Positions 9,335-18,636 of a DNA stretch of 38,732 bases are shown in pieces (position 1 is the first letter of the stretch; each line of letters begins with the position of its first letter). The notes under the pieces are model-generated. The model did no database searches, was not told the DNA's origin, and saw nothing but the letters and a program-made list of their open reading frames with translations. The stretch covers positions 1-38,732 of the forward strand of contig DAYVGO010000091.1 of NCBI GenBank assembly GCA_045399315.1. The letters run 5' to 3'. Both the position numbers and the translations under genes were made by a program. This DNA is from Arsenophonus sp045399315 (lineage in GTDB: Bacteria > Pseudomonadota > Gammaproteobacteria > Enterobacterales > Enterobacteriaceae).

Positions 9335-12300
9335 AGCAATGGCTCCTGTCCTTTTGCTGTCCGGTTATTATGTCGACCAGATTTCCAATATTGGGCTAGC
9401 CGATCAAACAATAGATAGATCACTGGTGTGGTAAATAGGGTTAAGATTTGACTCAAAATTAAGCCGCCAACCATGCAAGTTCCTAATGGTCTACGTAGCT
9501 CAGCACCGACGCCAGTGCTTAACATTAAAGGAAGCGCGCCAAGCAGGGCGGCCATGGTGGTCATCAAAATCGGCCTGAAGCGCAATAAACAAGCCTGATA
9601 GATGGCTTGCTGAGGTGATAAACTTTGTTCCCGCTCTGTGGCCAATGCAAAGTCAATCATCATAATCGCGTTTTTCTTGACAATCCCGATAAGTAATATA
9701 ATACCGATCACAGCAATAATATCGAGTTGGTAACCTGCCACCATTAAGGCAATTAGTGCGCCAACGCCTGCGGTAGGCAGGGTAGAAAGAATAGTGATGG
9801 GATGGATAAAACTTTCGTATAAGATCCCGAGAACAATATACATCGCAATAATGGCCGCTAAGATAAGCCATAAAGTATTCACCAGAGCTTTTTCAAATGC
9901 TAATGTTGCTCCTTGAAATTGAGTAATAATATCATAGGGTAATTCAATTTTGCTCTCTGCTTGTTTGATGGTGTTGAGAGCTCCTTCTAACGAGCCGCCT
10001 TTAGCCACATTGAAAGAAAAAGTGGCAGAGGGAAATTGTGCTAAGTGATTAATCGATAATGGGCCATAACTTTGTTCAATCTTAGCAATTATATTTAATG
10101 GAACCATAGTGTTTTGGTTACTCCGCAAGCTAATATTATTTAGTGCAGCCAGACCAACACTATCTTCTTCACCATGTTCAAGAATAACTCGGTATTGATT
10201 TGCTTGGGTATAAATGGTTGAAATCATTCGCTGGCCGAAAGCATTATATAATGCGTTATCAATGGCTGACATACTAATGCCTAAACGGCTGGCTGTATCG
10301 CGATCAACTATCACATTAGCGACTAATCCTTTATCTTGCCAATCACTGCTAACATCAGTAAGTTGCTGATTGGTTTTTAACGCTTCAAGTAGTTTGGGAA
10401 CCCACAATGAAAGTTGCTGTAAAGAAGCTGCTTGTAAAGTAAATTGATATTGGGTGCGTGAAATCTGGGTATTAATGGTTAGATCTTGCATTGTCTGTAA
10501 AAATAACTTAATACCAGCAATATCATCCACTGTCTGTTGTAGCCGAGGGATAATGACATCTATGCGATCGTCACGTTGATTTAATGGTTTAAGGGTAATT
10601 TGCACGCGCGCATTATTGAGGGATGAATTACTACCATCAATACCGACAAAAGTAGTGACATTTTCTACTGCTGGATCCGCTAATAATCGTTCAGTAATTT
10701 GGTGTTGTTTTTCGGCCATTGCAGCAAAAGAGCTAGATTGTGGTGCTTCGATTATCCCTTGCAATGCTCCATTGTCTTGTAAAGGGAAAAAGCCTTTTGG
10801 AATAATCAGATATAGCAATGCCGTCAGTATTAGAGTGCTAATCGCTACGGCTAGGGTTAACCATTTATGATTGAGAGTGTGTTTAAGCCAGTTAGCATAA
10901 ATAGCAATCATTTTATCAAACAACATTTCACAGCCTTTTTCAAAACGATTGTATTTGGTTTTTGTTTCACTCTTTAGTAAACGTGCACACATCATTGGTG
11001 TTAGTGTAAGAGAAACAATCCCCGAAATTAATATTGCAACTGCTAGGGTAATGGCAAATTCACGAAATAAGCGACCAACAATATCACTCATGAAAAAAAG
11101 TGGGATCAGTACTGCAATTAATGAAAAGGTTAAAGAAATAATGGTAAAGCTAATTTCACCTGCGCCTTTTAGTGCTGCCGTTAATGGTTTATCTCCCTTT
11201 TCCAAATAGCGAGAAATGTTTTCAATAACCACAATCGCATCATCAACCACAAAGCCAGTCGCGACAGTCAATGCCATTAGGGTGAGGTTATTAATCGAAA
11301 AGCCGCAAAAATACATGACGGCAAAAGTACCAACTAATGATAGTGGAACAGCAATACCGGGAATGAGGGTGGCGATACCATTGCGCAAAAAAAGGTAAAT
11401 TATCATCACAACTAAAGTAATTGATAGTACTAATTCAAATTGCACATCTTTAACTGAAGCTCGAATAGTTGTTGTTTGATCGGTAAGGACATTAACCTTG
11501 ACTGCTTTAGGTAAGTTTTTAACTAACTCAGGTAAAATTTGCTGGATATGATCGGTGGTTTTAATGACATTGGCGCCTGGCTGGCGTTGGACATTAATCA
11601 CGATTGCCGGTTTTTTATTTGCCCAAGCACCTAATTGATTATTTTCTGCTGCTTCCGATATGGTTGCAATGTCGCCTAGTCGAATAGCCGCACCTTGCTT
11701 ATAAGTAATAATAAGAGAGCGATAATCTGCCAATGATTTCATTTGATCATTAGCAGCCAGAGTGATTGCGCGATTGGGACCATCAAGACTGCCTTTAGCT
11801 GAATTTATATTGGCATTATTAATTGCTAGCCGAATTGTTTCATTATCCAGTTGGTGCGCAGCAACCGCTTGTGGGTTTAGCTTGATACGTACCGCTGGAC
11901 GTTGCCCACCGGCGAGAGTCACTAAACCAACACCATCTACCTGAAAAATTTTTGGGGCGATCCGTGTTTCAACCATGTCTTGCAATTGGGTCATTGGCAG
12001 GGCATTGGTCGTTACAGCTAATGTTAAAATTGGCGGATCAGCGGGATTGACTTTATTATAAATGGGCGGATAGGGCAGATCTTTTGGTAATAAATTACTG
12101 GCAGCATTAATTGCCGCTTGCACTTCTTGTTCAGCAATATCCAGCGCCAATGACAGTTGAAAGGTTAAAGTAATCACCGAAGAGCCACCAGCACTTTGGG
12201 AAAACATCTGTTTTAGTCCTGACATCTGTCCCAATTGGCGCTCTAAAGGTGCGGTGATTGCTGACGTCATCACTTCAGGGTTGGCACCAGGATAGAAGGT

Positions 12301-12471
12301 GACCACTTGAATTGTAGGATAGTCAACTTGTGGCAATGCAGAGACCGGTAAAAAACGGTAACCGATAATGCCAGCTAATAAAATTGCCACCATAAATAAC
12401 GTGGTTGCTACTGGGCGTAGAATAAATAACCGTGATGGGCCACCATTTTTTACCGGTGTCGCAAACTGCAT
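9331..12471 (-). CDS. mdtB: Multidrug RND transporter subunit MdtB
   Basis: 1046 residues (E. coli about 1040), intact RND permease. TM1 follows RLFILRPVATTLFM (about 15-40). Asp410-Asp411 lie in GFVVDDAIVVIENISRYLE of TM4, and the duplicated TM7-12 half ends with LSQILTLFTTPVIYLLFD. MdtB is the second partner of the MdtBC heteromer; published work on E. coli gives MdtB and MdtC unequal roles in proton coupling and substrate binding. The N-terminus is about ten residues longer than in MdtC (MQFATPVKNGGPS). The start shares its first base with the mdtA stop and the end overlaps mdtC. Confidence 0.96.
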   Translation of the reverse strand: MQFATPVKNGGPSRLFILRPVATTLFMVAILLAGIIGYRFLPVSALPQVDYPTIQVVTFYPGANPEVMTSAITAPLERQLGQMSGLKQMFSQSAGGSSVITLTFQLSLALDIAEQEVQAAINAASNLLPKDLPYPPIYNKVNPADPPILTLAVTTNALPMTQLQDMVETRIAPKIFQVDGVGLVTLAGGQRPAVRIKLNPQAVAAHQLDNETIRLAINNANINSAKGSLDGPNRAITLAANDQMKSLADYRSLIITYKQGAAIRLGDIATISEAAENNQLGAWANKKPAIVINVQRQPGANVIKTTDHIQQILPELVKNLPKAVKVNVLTDQTTTIRASVKDVQFELVLSITLVVMIIYLFLRNGIATLIPGIAVPLSLVGTFAVMYFCGFSINNLTLMALTVATGFVVDDAIVVIENISRYLEKGDKPLTAALKGAGEISFTIISLTFSLIAVLIPLFFMSDIVGRLFREFAITLAVAILISGIVSLTLTPMMCARLLKSETKTKYNRFEKGCEMLFDKMIAIYANWLKHTLNHKWLTLAVAISTLILTALLYLIIPKGFFPLQDNGALQGIIEAPQSSSFAAMAEKQHQITERLLADPAVENVTTFVGIDGSNSSLNNARVQITLKPLNQRDDRIDVIIPRLQQTVDDIAGIKLFLQTMQDLTINTQISRTQYQFTLQAASLQQLSLWVPKLLEALKTNQQLTDVSSDWQDKGLVANVIVDRDTASRLGISMSAIDNALYNAFGQRMISTIYTQANQYRVILEHGEEDSVGLAALNNISLRSNQNTMVPLNIIAKIEQSYGPLSINHLAQFPSATFSFNVAKGGSLEGALNTIKQAESKIELPYDIITQFQGATLAFEKALVNTLWLILAAIIAMYIVLGILYESFIHPITILSTLPTAGVGALIALMVAGYQLDIIAVIGIILLIGIVKKNAIMMIDFALATEREQSLSPQQAIYQACLLRFRPILMTTMAALLGALPLMLSTGVGAELRRPLGTCMVGGLILSQILTLFTTPVIYLLFDRLAQYWKSGRHNNRTAKGQEPLL

Positions 12472-13679
12472 TAAGATTTCTCCGTTGTGGTAGCATACAA
12501 AGTTAATTGATTGATTGGGGTAACAACCTTAACTTTTAACCCATCAACTAACCGATCGACACCATCGGTAACGACATGCATGCCAGCGTCTAATCCTCCA
12601 GTAATGATGGTCTTTTGACCGTCTTGTAAGCCAACAGTGACTTTATGTTTTCTGACCAAATTATTTTCATCTAATAGCCAGACAAAGTGACCAATACTAC
12701 CTATCTGTAACGCTGAAGTAGGGATCACGACCACATTTTTTAGGGTATCAACTTGGATATGAATATTAATAAATTGATTGGGAAACAGCTTATCATCTTG
12801 ATTAGCAAAGCGTGCCTTCATTTTTAGGGTGCCGGTTGTGGTATCTATCTGATTATCGGTACTTAACAGATAACCTGCCGCGATTTGATCAGTATTGTTA
12901 CGATCCCTGGCGATCACTGGAATTTTTGCCTTTTGTTGTTGAGCGACCTTGATCAAAGGAATATCGGCTTCAGGTAGCGCAAATACAGCGTCAATAGGGG
13001 TGGTTTGTGTGATGACAACAATAGGGGACGTTGCCCCGCCAGCGATATAATTACCAACATCGATTTGTTTTAAACCAACACGGCCAGTAATGGGAGCCGT
13101 AATTCGGCTATAGGTCAATTGCAGTTTAGCGTTATTAATAGCAGCCTGATCGATTTTAACACTGCCTTCTGCTTGTTGGACTATGGTCCACTGTTTATCT
13201 AATTCTTGTTGGGAAATAACTTTACTGGCAGCCAGCTTTTGATAACGGACTAAATCTTGACGGGCATTATGCAATTGTGCTTGGTCTTTAGTTAATTGCC
13301 CTTCAGCTTGTGCCAGTGATATTTGAAATGGGCGCGGATCGATTTCTGCTAATAAATCACCGCTCTTAACCGTTTGCCCTTCAGTGAAATGGAGCGCCAT
13401 TAATTGTCCTTGCACCCGACTGGTTACGGTTACGGTATTTGCGGCTTGTACTGTTCCTAAGGTAGTAAGAATATGCGGAATACTTTGCCGTACTGATAAT
13501 GCAGCTTGTACCGGTGGCAGCGGCGCTCTGCTCAATTGCTTAAGGCTTTGGCTTGATGATTGTGATTTAGTTGTTTGTGATTGAAAAAAGTGCAAGGCAA
13601 AAAGCCCACAGAACAATAAAAAGAGAGTGGTGACAGCAGATATGATAATTTTTCGGCGGCGATTATTATTGTTCATCAT
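12471..13679 (-). CDS. mdtA: Periplasmic adaptor (membrane fusion protein) MdtA
   Basis: 402 residues (E. coli 415). An N-terminal membrane anchor (about residues 10-32, IIISAVTTLFLLFCGLFALHF) is followed by a Ser/Gln-rich linker. The barrel-sandwich lipoyl half begins TVTVTSRVQGQLMALHF, then a coiled-coil hairpin (about 120-185, QLTKDQAQLHNARQ) and the second lipoyl half (SRITAPITGRVGLKQIDVGNY), then beta-barrel and membrane-proximal domains. HlyD/AcrA family adaptors join the inner-membrane RND pump to TolC. It heads the mdtABC operon. Two adjacent ATGs could start it; the first is used here. A candidate BaeR site lies about 60 bases upstream. No lesion seen. Confidence 0.95.
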   Translation of the reverse strand: MMNNNNRRRKIIISAVTTLFLLFCGLFALHFFQSQTTKSQSSSQSLKQLSRAPLPPVQAALSVRQSIPHILTTLGTVQAANTVTVTSRVQGQLMALHFTEGQTVKSGDLLAEIDPRPFQISLAQAEGQLTKDQAQLHNARQDLVRYQKLAASKVISQQELDKQWTIVQQAEGSVKIDQAAINNAKLQLTYSRITAPITGRVGLKQIDVGNYIAGGATSPIVVITQTTPIDAVFALPEADIPLIKVAQQQKAKIPVIARDRNNTDQIAAGYLLSTDNQIDTTTGTLKMKARFANQDDKLFPNQFINIHIQVDTLKNVVVIPTSALQIGSIGHFVWLLDENNLVRKHKVTVGLQDGQKTIITGGLDAGMHVVTDGVDRLVDGLKVKVVTPINQLTLYATTTEKS

Positions 13680-13734
13680 GTTCTTAGCATTGTTATTGTG
13701 CTGGTAGTAATCGATTAGTTTAGCGAGTAGTTAA

Positions 13735-13752
13735 CATAAAAATGGAGGAAAT
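13735..13752 (-). promoter_or_regulatory. Weak BaeR-box-like sequence upstream of mdtA
   Basis: Reading the minus strand, the CTCCAT core of the BaeR box as I recall it (TTTTTCTCCATDATTGGC) is present, with about 12 of 18 positions matching. It is 56-73 bases upstream of the mdtA start, a plausible activator position. In AT-rich DNA such a match can arise by chance, and the regulator itself looks dead, so this may be a fading site. Confidence 0.25.
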
Positions 13753-13970
13753 GTGGAAATTATATCAATCAGTGTGAGATAACCATAAATTAGCCAAATG
13801 ATGTTCATGTTAAAGATATTTATAATCAGCAACGTGTTTGTTACAGCCAAATCAATTAATGTTCAATAACAAAAAATTATTAATGGCAATTAAATAGCAG
13901 TTTTTGCAATTATATTCAACCAATAACTAAAATATTATCTTTTTTCTTATAAACTAATCAAGGAATGATT

Positions 13971-14313
13971 ATGCAAGTAACCACCGCTGGCAGTACTAAT
14001 TCTGTCTTTTATGACACTGATATCACAATAGATCCCTTAGCTGACTTATCAATTTTAAGGCAAGTTATACCAGATGACGGTAGTGTTTAGTGTTGCTGTC
14101 AAAATAGATTTATAACACCAAAAACCTATTATTATAGATAAGTTAATTAAGCAACGTCTTGTTGATGCGGAGCTTGATTTGAGTAAGACTAATTTAAACG
14201 AACTTGATTTAAGTGGTGTTAGTTTACGGTTTGTTAATTTACAGTTGGCCAAATTGCAAAAAGCTAATTTAGACAAAGCCTGTTTAAGTAATATTAATCT
14301 AGGAACGTATTAA
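13971..14313 (+). pseudogene. Pentapeptide-repeat protein remnant
   Basis: An ATG at 13971 behind AAGGA opens a 39-codon frame (MQVTTAGSTNSVFYDTD...) ending in TAG at 14088. About 50 bases on, in another frame, comes LDLSKTNLNELDLSGVSL, then LAKLQKANLDKACLSNINL and a stop at 14311-14313. The period of five with Leu in the centre is the A(D/N)LXX pentapeptide fold, a right-handed beta-helix. Such proteins include gyrase-protecting Qnr/MfpA types and secreted effectors such as PipB2; nothing here decides between them. Only about seven repeats survive, so it is broken by frameshift and truncated. Its N-terminus has no Sec signal peptide. Confidence 0.6.
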
Positions 14314-14703
14314 GGTATTTTGCCTTTGCGTTAATCGAGTAGGCACAAAAATTGTCACTACAAACATTTAATTCTAAAATACAGTATAAAAATTGGACCA
14401 ATAGATTGCTGGGCCGTAATAATATATTTAGTTGTAACACTGTGTTATCAACTATCATGGTTGAGTATATAAAACAACATATTGCTGCTATCCTGGCAGG
14501 TATTATGCCACCGGCCTGGAGTTAATTAGCTTCGTTTTATCGTTAGTCAGCTTAAAATTTTTATTTTTTAGTAAAGTACATTAGTGTTGTCATTGAAGTA
14601 CTTTTATACTATTAGCCTGGATGTTATTACACTTTAGCGCATAGTGGCACTGATATGATTGTCAGTGTTCGATTTTCCTGGTTGATGATTTTGCCATCCT
14701 TTA
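14314..14703. other. Intergenic stretch with no clear gene
   Basis: About 390 bases between the pentapeptide remnant and the end of the MFS remnant. Short hydrophobic frames occur on the plus strand near 14460-14600 (for example around ILAGIMPP), which hint at membrane-protein debris, but none can be assigned to a family. Confidence 0.35.
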
Positions 14704-15556
14704 TTACGTCAGTGGTAAAAAGCCAACTATGATAACCAAAATAGCCACGGCACTGACATAGTAAGTGGGTGCCATGTGAGATTGTTGTAGCCAGGCACTG
14801 ATGATAGGTGTTAAAGCTACAAAGATGGCATAGGCAATATTGTAGGTAAATGACATATCAGAATAACGAATTGCTGGTGGAAATGCCCGGGTGTTGACAA
14901 TAGGTGTTAAAACTATGGCACCGACAAATAGTTCCATGATGCCGTAATAACTAGTTAATGTTAACAGTGAGATGGTTGATGATAGCATATAGTAGAAATA
15001 GTTGGCGCTGATGATCAAGCCGCTATAAGCGAGTAGCATCGTAATGTGTGAGCCAATTTTATCGCTTAGATAGATCCAAACTATACAGCTGAGCGTTAGC
15101 ATTAGTACTGTAAGGTAGTTAGTTTGTAAGGCGCTATTACGATCAATATGATAGATCCCTCGTAAAATAATGTCAGGTGTCATCAAAATGATCACAATAA
15201 TCGATGTAGATAGAGTTCAAGTCAATGTGGCGGTGATCAAACAAGCCTGCTTATGTGATGTTAAAATAGTCTTGACCGGTAACTCACTGCAAAGTGCTTT
15301 TTGCGCAGCTAATTCTTTGAATATTGGGGTTTCCTGTAAGGATCGTCGCAAATAAACAGAAATAAAGCCAAATAAGCCGCCGATAATAAACGGGATGCGC
15401 CAGGCAAAATCGACAATTTGTTGTTCAGTAAAGTTATATTCAATGATAATAGCACTAAGTAAAATACCACCGGTAATACCAGAAGTCAGGGTGTCAATGC
15501 TTAAACCATAACGCTGTTTTGGTGTGTGTTCGGCAATAAAGACCCAGGTACCAGAC
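14704..15556 (-). pseudogene. MFS metabolite:H+ symporter remnant (ProP/KgtP/ShiA type)
   Basis: Two minus-strand frames give the middle and C-terminal parts of a metabolite:H+ symporter. The first has FIAEHTPKQRYGLSIDTLTSGITGGILL, WRIPFIIGGLFGFISVYLRRSLQETPIF. A frameshift/stop around 15195-15217 follows, then ILMTPDIILRGIYHID and FPPAIRYSDMSFTYNIAYAIF to the end at TM12. Family members import osmolytes or dicarboxylates with protons; the substrate here is unknown. The first four helices are missing: the sequence passes directly from Ppx codons into the transporter near 15557, without a stop. It is therefore a deletion-fused fragment, not a working carrier. Confidence 0.8.
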
Positions 15557-16466
15557 ATCTGGCGAATATTTTGATGACGAAAGTGTCCTTCCATTTCATA
15601 CAGTACTCCCTCACGTAAAGCACCATCAGAAAGCGTTAATTGTTTGATTTGTAGGGAATCAAAGATACCACATAGGAGGGCCAAGCTAGGAAAGAAAACG
15701 TGAGAGCGTTCTTCGGATAAACCAGGCAGATCTAATAACTTAAGATTTTTATACTTGAGGATTAATTTTTTAGTTTGATTAGGCGTTCAGGGGTAATCAT
15801 CCCATCTGAGTCACCTAACAGGCTAATGACTTCATAGATTGTTTTTATCATTCCTGAAGCACCAAAGACACAGTCCCACAACCTTTGTTTTGATTATTGG
15901 TAAGCAAGATTTTCTAGTTTTTGGCGGGTAGCAAAATAGGCACGCTCAAAATTGGTTGTGTTAATCCATTATTGGCAAAAAATTGTCGCGCATAACTTAC
16001 ACATCCCATTTTACGGTTTTCCATTAATAAAGGCTTAAAACCTTCACCAATAATAAGTTCAGTTGAATCGCCGCCGACATTAATCACTAACTTACGGCCT
16101 TTTTCAGGCTGAGTATGCTCGACCCACATAAAAATTAATCGTGCTTCTTCTTGACCTGAAATGATTTCGATTGGGTAGGGGATAATAGCTTTAGCGCGTT
16201 GGAGAAACTCTTCAACATTAACCACTTCCCGTAAGGCATGGGTACCGACAATACAGACATTTTCAGCGGGAAAATCTTGCAAACGTTCGGTAGAAAGCGC
16301 TAGGCACTCTCAACACACTTTAAATTGATTTTTCACTTAACTTATTTTGTTCATCTAAACCGTCGGTTAGATGAACACGTTTTTTAATACGGGTTAAAAT
16401 TTGTAGTGCGCGCGCGACAATCATGTGAAAGCTATTAGAGCCGAGATTGATTGCCACAATTTCCAT
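15557..16466 (-). pseudogene. ppx: Exopolyphosphatase Ppx, broken and truncated
   Basis: The ATG at 16464-16466 lies 38 bases after the ppk stop. Readable parts are GSNSFHMIVARA with KRVHLTDGLDEQNKLSEK, then a stop/frameshift. After it come FPAENVCIVGTHALREVVN, YPIEIISGQEEARLIFMWVEHTQPEKGRKLVINVGG, then GLSEERSH and LSDGALREGVLYEMEGHFRHQNIRQ, where the gene runs into an MFS transporter. The second half (about residues 330-513) is gone. The sugar-kinase/actin-fold phosphate motif GGGSTEL has become GGDSTEL, another sign of relaxed selection. Ppx releases phosphate from polyphosphate and in E. coli is co-transcribed with ppk. Confidence 0.92.
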
Positions 16467-16503
16467 AGGTCTTGATACTGAATGTTTTGTTAATGGTATA
16501 GTG

Positions 16504-18568
16504 TTAAGCTCTTGTTTCTAGCTGTTCTAGTGATTTTAAATAATTATAGACAGCACGTTGGGCTTGGATTTTGCGTTTATTACCGCGTGGGACATAACGA
16601 TTAGTGAGCTCTTTATCGATATACCGAGCTTTAACTGTATCATTAAATTCTAAAATGTCGAGCACCCGTTGTTTCAGTTGTTGATCAACTAATTTAACTG
16701 CCACTTCAATGCGAAAATCGATATTACGCGTCACCCAATCAGCTGAGGAAATAAAGACTTATTCATTACCATTGTTACTAAATACATATACCCTATTATG
16801 TTCTAAAAAGTGATTAACAATGCTAGTGACTTGAATATTATCGCTAAAACTAGGTTAGCCAGGAACTAGTGAACACATACCGCGGATCAAGAGACGAATT
16901 TTCACGTTGGTATTCGAGGCATCATAAAGGCGATTAATTAATTCTTTGTCGTCTAAGTTATTAATTTTTAGCCAGATACCTGACGTTTTACCAGCTTGAA
17001 CGTTGGCAATTTCACGATCGATCAGTTGCATTAACCGAGTACATGAATTTTGCGGTGAAACCATTAAATTTTCAAAGCTGACAGGTTGGTAAGGGTCTTC
17101 AATAAAGTTAAATACCCGTCTTACTTCATTGGTGATTTGTTGATTTGCCGTTAACAATGAATAATCGGTATAGAGACGGGCAGTTTTTTCATTAAAGTTG
17201 CCGGTACCAATATGTGCGTAACGAATAATTTGACCTTGTTTGAGACGAGAAATAATAAAGAGTTTAGCGTGGATTTTAAGGCCAGGTGCAGAGAAAATGA
17301 CATGTACCCCGGCTTCAGTTAAGATGTTTAGCCCAATGAATATAGTTCCTTCATCAAATCTACTTTGTAATTCGACGACAACCGCGACTTTTTTACCATT
17401 ATGAGCGGCATAAATCATCGAGTCAATAATACGTGAATCTTTGGCCACACGATATATATTGATTTTAATGGTTAGCACGTTGGGATCAAAAGAAGCTTGC
17501 TTTAACAATTCTAACGTATGTTCAAAAGTGTAATAGGGATAATAAGCAGAATGTCTTTTTCTCTGATCGCATCAAATCCATTGTGGAAATTATCAAACCA
17601 ACGATGACGTAAACGTGGTAGGAGTTTATTAAGTAAATTTTTATTACCTTCGTTGGGAAATTTAATGAAGTCTTTAAAATTATGATAATGCTCCCCTTGA
17701 GATCACAGAATCATCATTAGATAACCTGAGTTTTTTCTGAGCAGTGCTACCATTTCATCAAGCATATTTCGTTGGTAGATAAAAGGTACTGGTTCGGCAT
17801 TAAAACACTGTTTCAAACTTGATGACATCAATTCCAGCATACTTGATTCCATCTCAGTGATTAAATCATATTCAGCATCGCGCGTTATTTTCATCGAGTA
17901 GGCGTTTAATTGGTCATAGTCAAAAAAGCCTTTAAATATTTCTCAAGGTAATAACGCAAGATATTGTCTAGCAAGATCATTGACTTTCTGTGTTTTGGCA
18001 TTTCGGGTGGTCAATGGATAAGGGGTTGTTTACCAGCAGAAATTTCGAGTAGCGCATATTGAATATTTTGTCCCTGGATAATCTCAATAGCCAGATAGGT
18101 ATAGTCATCTTTTAGGAATTCAACCAGATCAGTTTCTGCCCTGATCAAGATAAGTGTAATATGCTGACGAAGTTGTTGACAAAAAAATTGTCGTAATTAA
18201 ATTGTTGGTTCGGTGAAATTTGCCGTTCGTTAATTAGAAAAATTTTGTTACGTGTCATCTCAAGTAATAGTTCATTATAGAGTGAGTCAAATTTTTGATC
18301 GAGCTTGGCAACTTTAGTTTAGTAACTAGCGTGAACTTGATGCGGTTCCACGTTCTTCGTTAATTAATATACGTCGTTTAACATCAGCAAACTTAATTTT
18401 ATAGAATTCCTCAAGGTTATTGGAGTAAATACCTAACGCAATCCGCTGATTGAACGCATGCGATTTTTCAATCAGCGGATTGCGGTTGTCGGCTGCTTCT
18501 TGCAAAACACGCTCATTAAATGATAGTCAACTGATCTCTTTTTCAGTATAAAGTCGATCTTGAGACAT
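16504..18568 (-). pseudogene. ppk: Polyphosphate kinase Ppk1, degraded
   Basis: Full-length in extent but with many lesions. From the ATG at 18566-18568 it reads MSQDRLYTEKEIS, then TGA (18527-18529) where Ppk has Trp, followed by LSFNERVLQEAADN. Further frameshifts and stops lie between 17509 and 18437. Readable blocks are 17703-17894 (MKITRDAEYDLITEMES), 16855-17508 (ASFDPNVLTIKINIYRVAKDSRIIDSM, GLKIHAKLFIISR with the autophosphorylated-His region, YAHIGTGNFNEKTARLYTDYSLL) and 16504-16734 (ARYIDKELTNRYVPRGNKRK). A stop replaces a residue at about 16760. Ppk makes polyphosphate from ATP. Residues 27-40 contain a fold-back duplication described separately. Confidence 0.95.
18437..18484. repeat. 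Perfect 16-bp inverted repeat created inside ppk
   Basis: CGCAATCCGCTGATTG (18437-18452) and its exact reverse complement (18469-18484) flank a 16-base spacer. The gene should read NPLIERMRFLGIYSNN at the protein level. It reads NRNPLIEKSHAFNQRIALGIYSNN, and the added codons are the reverse complement of the neighbouring ppk codons. It adds about 18 bases in frame. This looks like a template-switch (fold-back) mutation rather than a regulatory hairpin. Confidence 0.85.
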
Positions 18569-18636
18569 CTTTACTCCATAACCAAGGTTGTTATTTGTAA
18601 TAAGGACTATTGTTACTTACTAGCTTATCTGATTAC

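Noticed and set aside
9653..9871. Minus-strand open frame inside mdtB in another frame
   Set aside because: Out-of-frame shadow of intact mdtB, with unlikely composition (Tyr/Arg/His-rich).
14055..14276. Minus-strand open frame rich in Leu and Lys
   Set aside because: It is the reverse of the pentapeptide repeat, whose periodic codons keep both strands open. The plus strand has the recognisable motif.
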